In this document: positions 6,986 to 10,426 of the stretch, piece after piece
Layout of the letters: each line of letters opens with the position of its first letter
Numbering within the stretch: position 1 is the first letter of the stretch
Source of the DNA: Treponema sp. UBA4319
GTDB lineage: Bacteria > Spirochaetota > Spirochaetia > Treponematales > Treponemataceae
DNA length: 10,426 nucleotides
Direction: 5' to 3'
Assembly: GCA_002393865.1 (NCBI GenBank)
Contig: DGUD01000200.1
Span: forward strand, 1 to 10,426
Notes under the pieces: model-generated
What the model was told of the DNA's origin: nothing
Databases searched by the model: none
What the model saw: only the letters and a program-made list of their open reading frames with translations
Translations under genes and position numbers: made by a program

Positions 6986-7660
6986 TTACGCGCAGTTTTC
7001 CTTCAGTTTGAATCCGTAGGCGTCGTGACCGGGGTATACAAGCGTATCCGGCGGGAGCGTCGTGTAGAGTGTCCGGAGGCTGAGCCGTATGGTGGCCTCA
7101 CTGCCGCCGGGCAAATCCGTCCGCCCGTACGACTGGTAGAAGATGGTGTCGCCGGAGAGCAGCACCTGCTGCCCCTCGTTGTAAAGGCAGCAGCTTCCCG
7201 CCGTGTGGCCGGGCGTATGCAGTATGCGCCATCCGGCAAGGTCAGCCCGGCTGCTGCCGATGCAGTCCGCGAGGCTCCTGCCGCCTGCGAGCAGTACATC
7301 CGCCTCCGGGAGCTTGTCCACCGCCGGAAGGAATTCGCTGAAGCCGATTGCCGCCAGGCTTGCTGCCTGCACGGCAGCGCCCCGCGCACCGAGGTACGAC
7401 GCATCGTCCGCGTGGATGCAGATTGGTGCGGCGGGGTAGGCCTGCCTGAGGGCAGGGAGCCCCGACACGTGGTCAAAGTGCCCATGCGTCAGGACGATTG
7501 CTGCCGGGACAAGCTCCCGCGCGGCGAGCCAGCCGCTCACTGCGGAGCCGTCCCCGCAGAAATCGCAGGCGGCGGGATCCACGACAAGGACTTCCCGGCC
7601 GTCCAGCGGCACGATGTAGGTGCTTACGCCGAACGGCCCTGTTGCTATCCGGGAAATCAA
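6986..7660 (-). CDS. Metallo-beta-lactamase-fold hydrolase, GloB/YcbL-like
   Basis: The 224-residue protein is a cytosolic dinuclear-metal hydrolase by motif content. It has THGHFDH at 58-64 (H59, H61, D63, H64), the second His in HTPGHTAGS (H152), the bridging Asp in SGDTIF (D171) and the last His in VYPGHD (H212). GRTDLPGG (179-186) is typical of the glyoxalase II-like/YcbL subgroup. Many such proteins cleave thioesters, but the substrate cannot be read from sequence. I take TTG at 7660 as the start: it gives an N-terminus (MISRIATGPFGVSTYIV) at the family's usual position and overlaps the upstream stop as TTGA. No good ribosome binding site is visible, so reinitiation from the upstream gene is likely. 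It is the last gene of the clpP operon. Confidence 0.92.
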   Translation of the reverse strand: MISRIATGPFGVSTYIVPLDGREVLVVDPAACDFCGDGSAVSGWLAARELVPAAIVLTHGHFDHVSGLPALRQAYPAAPICIHADDASYLGARGAAVQAASLAAIGFSEFLPAVDKLPEADVLLAGGRSLADCIGSSRADLAGWRILHTPGHTAGSCCLYNEGQQVLLSGDTIFYQSYGRTDLPGGSEATIRLSLRTLYTTLPPDTLVYPGHDAYGFKLKENCA

Positions 7661-8628
7661 TAGGTCGCGCCGGAGCCGAAGTGTGACTTCACCTGACCGT
7701 CATCGGTGGTCTCGGAGAAGGGGGATTCGTTTGAGCTTTCACCGGAGGAGACCTTCGCCTGCTGTGCGGCAAAGGCGCTCTGCTCGGCGGAAAGCTTTGC
7801 GGACTCGGAATTCTCCGTGCCCTGCAGGCCGAGGGATTCGTTCGTCACGTTTGCGGGAATCACGTCGTCCTGGCTGACTGCGGCTTGCGCGGCGCTGGCA
7901 GCTGCGCTCACGTTCACGATTGTCGCGTCCTCTGAGCTGTCAGCGGCGTCGGCTGCACTGTCGCCTTCCTCGTCGCGCTGGCGGGAATAGCTGACGCTGA
8001 GCTTGCGCCCGCGGTAATCGTAGCCGTTCAGCGCGGAGATTGCCTTCTCGCAGTCCTCGGAGAAGAGCTGGATGAAGGAGTAGTTCGCAAGGACACGGAT
8101 ATCGCCGATGCGCTCGCGATCAAGCCCGGCGACGCTTACCAGCAGCCCCACGAGGTCGCGGGGGAATACGCGGCGGTTGCGGCCGATGCCGATAAAGATG
8201 GTCGTTGCCTGTGCGGGGTCAATCATCACGCGGGGGGCACGCTCCTGCCGTTCGGGGCGCTCGCTTGCCGCCGGGCGCTCTGTGTAGCTGGAGCTTGAGC
8301 TGTGCTCCCGGAATGACGGCGCGGAAGCGCTGCGCTCGTACTTGCCGGTGCTGCGCTCGCGGTTAAAGCGCTCGCTGCGCTCAGGCCGTTCGCTGCGTCC
8401 GCTGCGCTCGTAGCGTGAGGCGCGGAAGTTGCCGCCGGATGCCGCCTGCTTGATGAGCAGCGCCGCCACGTAATTCCTGCGCAGCATGGACACGTTCTTT
8501 TTGAAAAGCTTTTTGATTTTGTTGAAAGACTGAATGTCAGCTTCGCTGGCATTTTCCACGCGGTTTACCGCATCCTTAAGAAAAGAAACAATCTGCTCCT
8601 CAGTCGGAGCATTCCCCTTATTGTACAT
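7657..8628 (-). CDS. Free-standing DbpA-domain RNA-binding protein
   Basis: This 323-residue protein has four parts. Residues 1-68 are helical, Lys/Arg-containing and of no family I recognise. Residues 69-133 are low complexity, dominated by Ser, Arg and Glu with recurring SERPERSER-like units. Residues 143-216 form a DbpA-type RNA-binding domain, an RRM-like fold normally found at the C-terminus of DEAD-box helicases (TTIFIGIGRNRRVFPRDLVG, then ADxD-like spacing to SFIQLFSED and GRKLSVSYSR). Residues 217-323 are a Ser/Ala/Asp-rich acidic tail. No helicase core is present here or next to it. ATG at 8628 is chosen over an upstream in-frame ATG because AGGAG at 8636-8640 is seven bases away and the upstream extension would overlap the previous gene. 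Only four bases separate it from that gene. A role in RNA chaperoning or helicase support is plausible but inferred. Confidence 0.87.
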   Translation of the reverse strand: MYNKGNAPTEEQIVSFLKDAVNRVENASEADIQSFNKIKKLFKKNVSMLRRNYVAALLIKQAASGGNFRASRYERSGRSERPERSERFNRERSTGKYERSASAPSFREHSSSSSYTERPAASERPERQERAPRVMIDPAQATTIFIGIGRNRRVFPRDLVGLLVSVAGLDRERIGDIRVLANYSFIQLFSEDCEKAISALNGYDYRGRKLSVSYSRQRDEEGDSAADAADSSEDATIVNVSAAASAAQAAVSQDDVIPANVTNESLGLQGTENSESAKLSAEQSAFAAQQAKVSSGESSNESPFSETTDDGQVKSHFGSGATY

Positions 8629-8632
8629 GTCA

Positions 8633-9547
8633 TTACTCCTGAGATAAATCTGCCAGAAAACCGGAGCCGAGCTTTTTGAAGCCCCACTGGGCGAGCATCT
8701 GCTCCATGGATTCCGGTACAATTGTGTTTGCAATCAAAAACCACTGAATTCCCTGTCTTTTCAATCCGGCATAGCATTCTGAAAGGAGCTCTTTGCCAAT
8801 GCCGAGACCCCGGAAATTCTGCAATACAAAGAAATCGGTAAGAGCGACCGTCTTCCTTGCTGAGGACGGACAGCGCGAGACAAGTATGCAGCCTGCAAAT
8901 TCTTCTGACTGCGTGCGGCAGGCAAAACCGAATTTCTCGTCTGCCGCGACGGATGTTGACAGCCTGTGCCACATGGCGGCAAGCGCCTCGCCAACTTCAT
9001 ACGGAAACTGCGTACTGTATTCCTCTGCTATCGCCACGGCACCGCGGGTAATATCATCCCTGTCCTTGACGGGATTATACACACGGAACATAAAATCATC
9101 CTGTACAAGCTCGCCAGTCTCTGCGTCTCTGTCGCTTTCCTGGCACGCAAGCTTTTCCAGGCCCCATGATTCGCGGAGCGTGTTGTACCAGTCCATCAGG
9201 CGCTTTCTCAGGTGGCTGTCCTTGAAGAAATGCCACTTGCGCTCGACTTCCGGGTACGATTTCAATACGTTCTTAAAATTCCTGAACACCCCCCTGCCGC
9301 TTACCAGCACGCGCTTTAGTTCCGCGCGCGCGAGCGGCGCATGCAGATTATCCGTAAAGTCCTGCCGCAGCGCGTAACCGTCGCTGCTGGACCATTCCGG
9401 GAGGGCATAATAGTTTTCTTCGTCTATGGTCACTGAGTTTGCCGGAACGAGCACCCCGCGCGCCGCATCGACTGCCCGGCGCGTCTCCTGATCTTCCATG
9501 GAAAAAAGGATGTCGTTCTCCAGCGTGGCGCTGAGTTCAAAAATCAT
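8633..9547 (-). CDS. UPF0158 domain fused to a GNAT acetyltransferase
   Basis: The 304-residue protein appears to have two domains. Residues 1-130 resemble the uncharacterised UPF0158 family: an ENDILFSMED start, DGYALRQDFTDNL (56-68), then GRGVFRNFKNVL (84-95) and the W/F-rich WHFFKDSHLRKRLMDWY (105-121). Residues 155-304 carry a GNAT N-acetyltransferase fold, with the acetyl-CoA loop as FRGLGIGKELL (245-255) and the family's C-terminal GFKKLGSGFL (289-298). The acetyl acceptor cannot be predicted; protein, antibiotic and small-molecule substrates are all possible. The ATG at 9547 keeps the UPF0158 N-terminus intact and lies 22 bases after the clpP stop. A purine-rich GGGCAGGGCAG precedes it. 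The last codons of this gene contain the ribosome binding site of the next gene. Confidence 0.83.
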   Translation of the reverse strand: MIFELSATLENDILFSMEDQETRRAVDAARGVLVPANSVTIDEENYYALPEWSSSDGYALRQDFTDNLHAPLARAELKRVLVSGRGVFRNFKNVLKSYPEVERKWHFFKDSHLRKRLMDWYNTLRESWGLEKLACQESDRDAETGELVQDDFMFRVYNPVKDRDDITRGAVAIAEEYSTQFPYEVGEALAAMWHRLSTSVAADEKFGFACRTQSEEFAGCILVSRCPSSARKTVALTDFFVLQNFRGLGIGKELLSECYAGLKRQGIQWFLIANTIVPESMEQMLAQWGFKKLGSGFLADLSQE

Positions 9548-9569
9548 CTGCCCTGCCCACGAATCCGTT

Positions 9570-10163
9570 TCAGTTCAGCTCGGAGCGCTTTTCTATCACC
9601 TTGCTGATGAGCCCGTAGGCGGCGGCTTCCTCCGCATTGAGCCAGTAGTCGCGGTCGGTGTCCTTTGTCACCTTGTCCAGGGCGGTGCCCGTCTCTTTCG
9701 CGATAATCTCGTTGATGAGGGCGCGGGTCTTTGCCATCTCCGCCGCGTGAATCTCGATATCCGTGGCGACGCCCTGCATACCGCTCGACGGCTGGTGTAT
9801 CAGGTAATGGCTGTGCGGCACGCCGAGCCGGCGCTCCTTGGGGGCGGCAAGCAGGATGAGCGCCGCCGCGCTGGCGATGAGCCCCATGCCTATCGTGTAG
9901 ACCGGCGCGTTTATAAAGCGGATTGCGTCGAATATGGCGAAGCCCGCATCGACATCACCGCCGGGGGAATCGATATACATATAGATGGGTTTGTCGTTGT
10001 CTGCCTCAAGGATGAGCAGCTGGCGGATTATCTTTTCGGCGTTGTCCTCGTTGATTTCCCCGCTCAGCAGAATCTGGCGGGTTTTAAGGAATTTTTCAGC
10101 AAGAGGGTCGGCTCCTTCATTTTTTTTCTTGTCGTCCTCTTTCTCGCTACAAATGATGTTCAT
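9570..10163 (-). CDS. clpP: ClpP-type ATP-dependent protease proteolytic subunit, atypical N-terminus
   Basis: ClpP forms a tetradecameric serine-protease barrel that degrades proteins fed by ClpX or ClpA/C. The catalytic triad is intact: S98 in GLIASAAA, H123 in LIHQPSSG and D172 in KDTDRD, with the same 25- and 49-residue spacing as E. coli Ser97-His122-Asp171. YIDSPGGDVDAG (63-74) and TDIEIHAAEM (134-143) are also typical. Two things are odd. The usual axial-loop/first-helix segment before the core is replaced by a charged stretch (MNIICSEKEDDKKK), and the Ser is followed by Ala rather than Met. This suggests a second, divergent ClpP paralogue. ATG at 10163 has GGAG at 10169-10172, five bases upstream; a longer in-frame ATG at 10265 would overlap the promoter and is rejected. 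No clpX or tig lies within view. Confidence 0.9.
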   Translation of the reverse strand: MNIICSEKEDDKKKNEGADPLAEKFLKTRQILLSGEINEDNAEKIIRQLLILEADNDKPIYMYIDSPGGDVDAGFAIFDAIRFINAPVYTIGMGLIASAAALILLAAPKERRLGVPHSHYLIHQPSSGMQGVATDIEIHAAEMAKTRALINEIIAKETGTALDKVTKDTDRDYWLNAEEAAAYGLISKVIEKRSELN

Positions 10164-10235
10164 CGTTTCTCCAAAAACTTCGAAGGTGTGGGCTGGATGT
10201 GCTGGCGATGCCGCCCGCGGAAGAGCCCTGCCTCT

Positions 10236-10264
10236 ATAATACTGAAAAAAGCGCTGGTTGTCCA
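10236..10264 (-). promoter_or_regulatory. Sigma70-type promoter of the clpP operon
   Basis: Read on the minus strand, TGGACA (10264-10259, five of six) is separated by exactly 17 bases from TATTAT (10241-10236, five of six). Transcription would begin near 10229, giving clpP a leader of about 66 nt. It is the best promoter match in the window and probably drives all four genes down to 6986. I saw no obvious inverted-repeat operator (for example CIRCE- or CtsR-like) beside it. Confidence 0.72.
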
Positions 10265-10303
10265 CTGAGCAGGACGGAACGGACAGGGCTTCAGCATGAA
10301 AAC

Positions 10304-10401
10304 AAAAATGCGCTCCCAGCGGAAAAACACCCGGACTGCCTGTTGCACGCTTCGCTTTGCAAATGGCAGCACGGGCGCTTTTCCGCTTCCGCGCATTTTT
10401 T
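10304..10401. terminator. 97-nt imperfect hairpin, possible bidirectional terminator or structured RNA
   Basis: AAAAATGCGC (10304-10313) pairs with GCGCATTTTT (10391-10400). AGCGGAAAA (10318-10326) pairs with TTTTCCGCT (10379-10387). CCCG (10330-10333) pairs with CGGG (10372-10375), CTGCC (10336-10340) with GGCAG (10365-10369), and TTGC (10343-10346) with GCAA (10359-10362), leaving a 12-nt loop. The A/T ends give a T run on both strands, so it could terminate transcription in either direction, for instance from a gene beyond the right edge. It is much longer than a normal terminator stem, so a small RNA or a MITE-like repeat is also possible. I recognise no known RNA family. Confidence 0.6.
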
Positions 10402-10426
10402 ATGTTGGATCCTTGGCTTTTGTAGC

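Noticed and set aside
10235..10240. Perfect plus-strand TATAAT
   Set aside because: No -35-like hexamer lies at a suitable distance on the plus strand. The same AT patch is the -10 of a better-spaced minus-strand promoter.
10160..10396. 78-codon minus-strand frame upstream of clpP
   Set aside because: It overlaps the clpP promoter, the long hairpin and the clpP start, and has no ribosome binding site or recognisable domain.
10304..10401. Signal recognition particle RNA or 6S RNA as identity of the hairpin
   Set aside because: It lacks the conserved GGAA-tetraloop and asymmetric bulge motif of SRP RNA, and it is shorter than 6S RNA with no large central bubble.

Overview
The window looks like ordinary chromosomal DNA from a GC-rich, flagellated bacterium, most likely a spirochaete of the Treponema type. 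That placement is an inference. It rests on FlgM beside a housekeeping gene, a free-standing DbpA-type RNA-binding protein, an UPF0158-acetyltransferase fusion and an unusual ClpP, not on any marker gene. I see no phage, transposon, CRISPR, tRNA or rRNA sequence.

Layout from left to right. The minus strand carries the first 1093 codons of the DNA translocase FtsK (1-3280), which runs off the left edge before its gamma domain. Its linker of about 600 residues is acidic and contains tandem 186-bp repeats. A 521-base divergent intergenic region (3281-3801) follows, with candidate promoters but no convincing gene. The plus strand then carries rsmI overlapping flgM, closed by a textbook terminator at 4841-4873. 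Next comes a second plus-strand pair: a degenerate iron-alcohol-dehydrogenase-fold protein and a SpoU/TrmH-family RNA methyltransferase, joined by a one-base TGATG overlap. These meet head-on a four-gene minus-strand operon, read in the order clpP-like protease subunit, UPF0158-GNAT fusion, DbpA-domain RNA-binding protein, metallo-beta-lactamase-fold hydrolase. That operon has a good sigma70-type promoter at 10236-10264. A 97-nt imperfect hairpin lies between it and the right edge.

How the genes relate. FtsK serves chromosome segregation and division. RsmI and the TrmH-family enzyme modify RNA. FlgM controls late flagellar gene expression and appears translationally coupled to RsmI. The clpP operon combines protein turnover with a probable acetyltransferase, an RNA-binding protein and a hydrolase. 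Its tight junctions (22-nt gap, 4-nt gap, 4-nt overlap) argue for co-expression, but no joint pathway can be read from the sequence.

Most notable for follow-up are the alcohol-dehydrogenase-like protein that has lost all four metal ligands, the shuffled repeats in the FtsK linker, the atypical ClpP N-terminus, and the long hairpin at the right edge. I did not find a clearly new multi-gene system.
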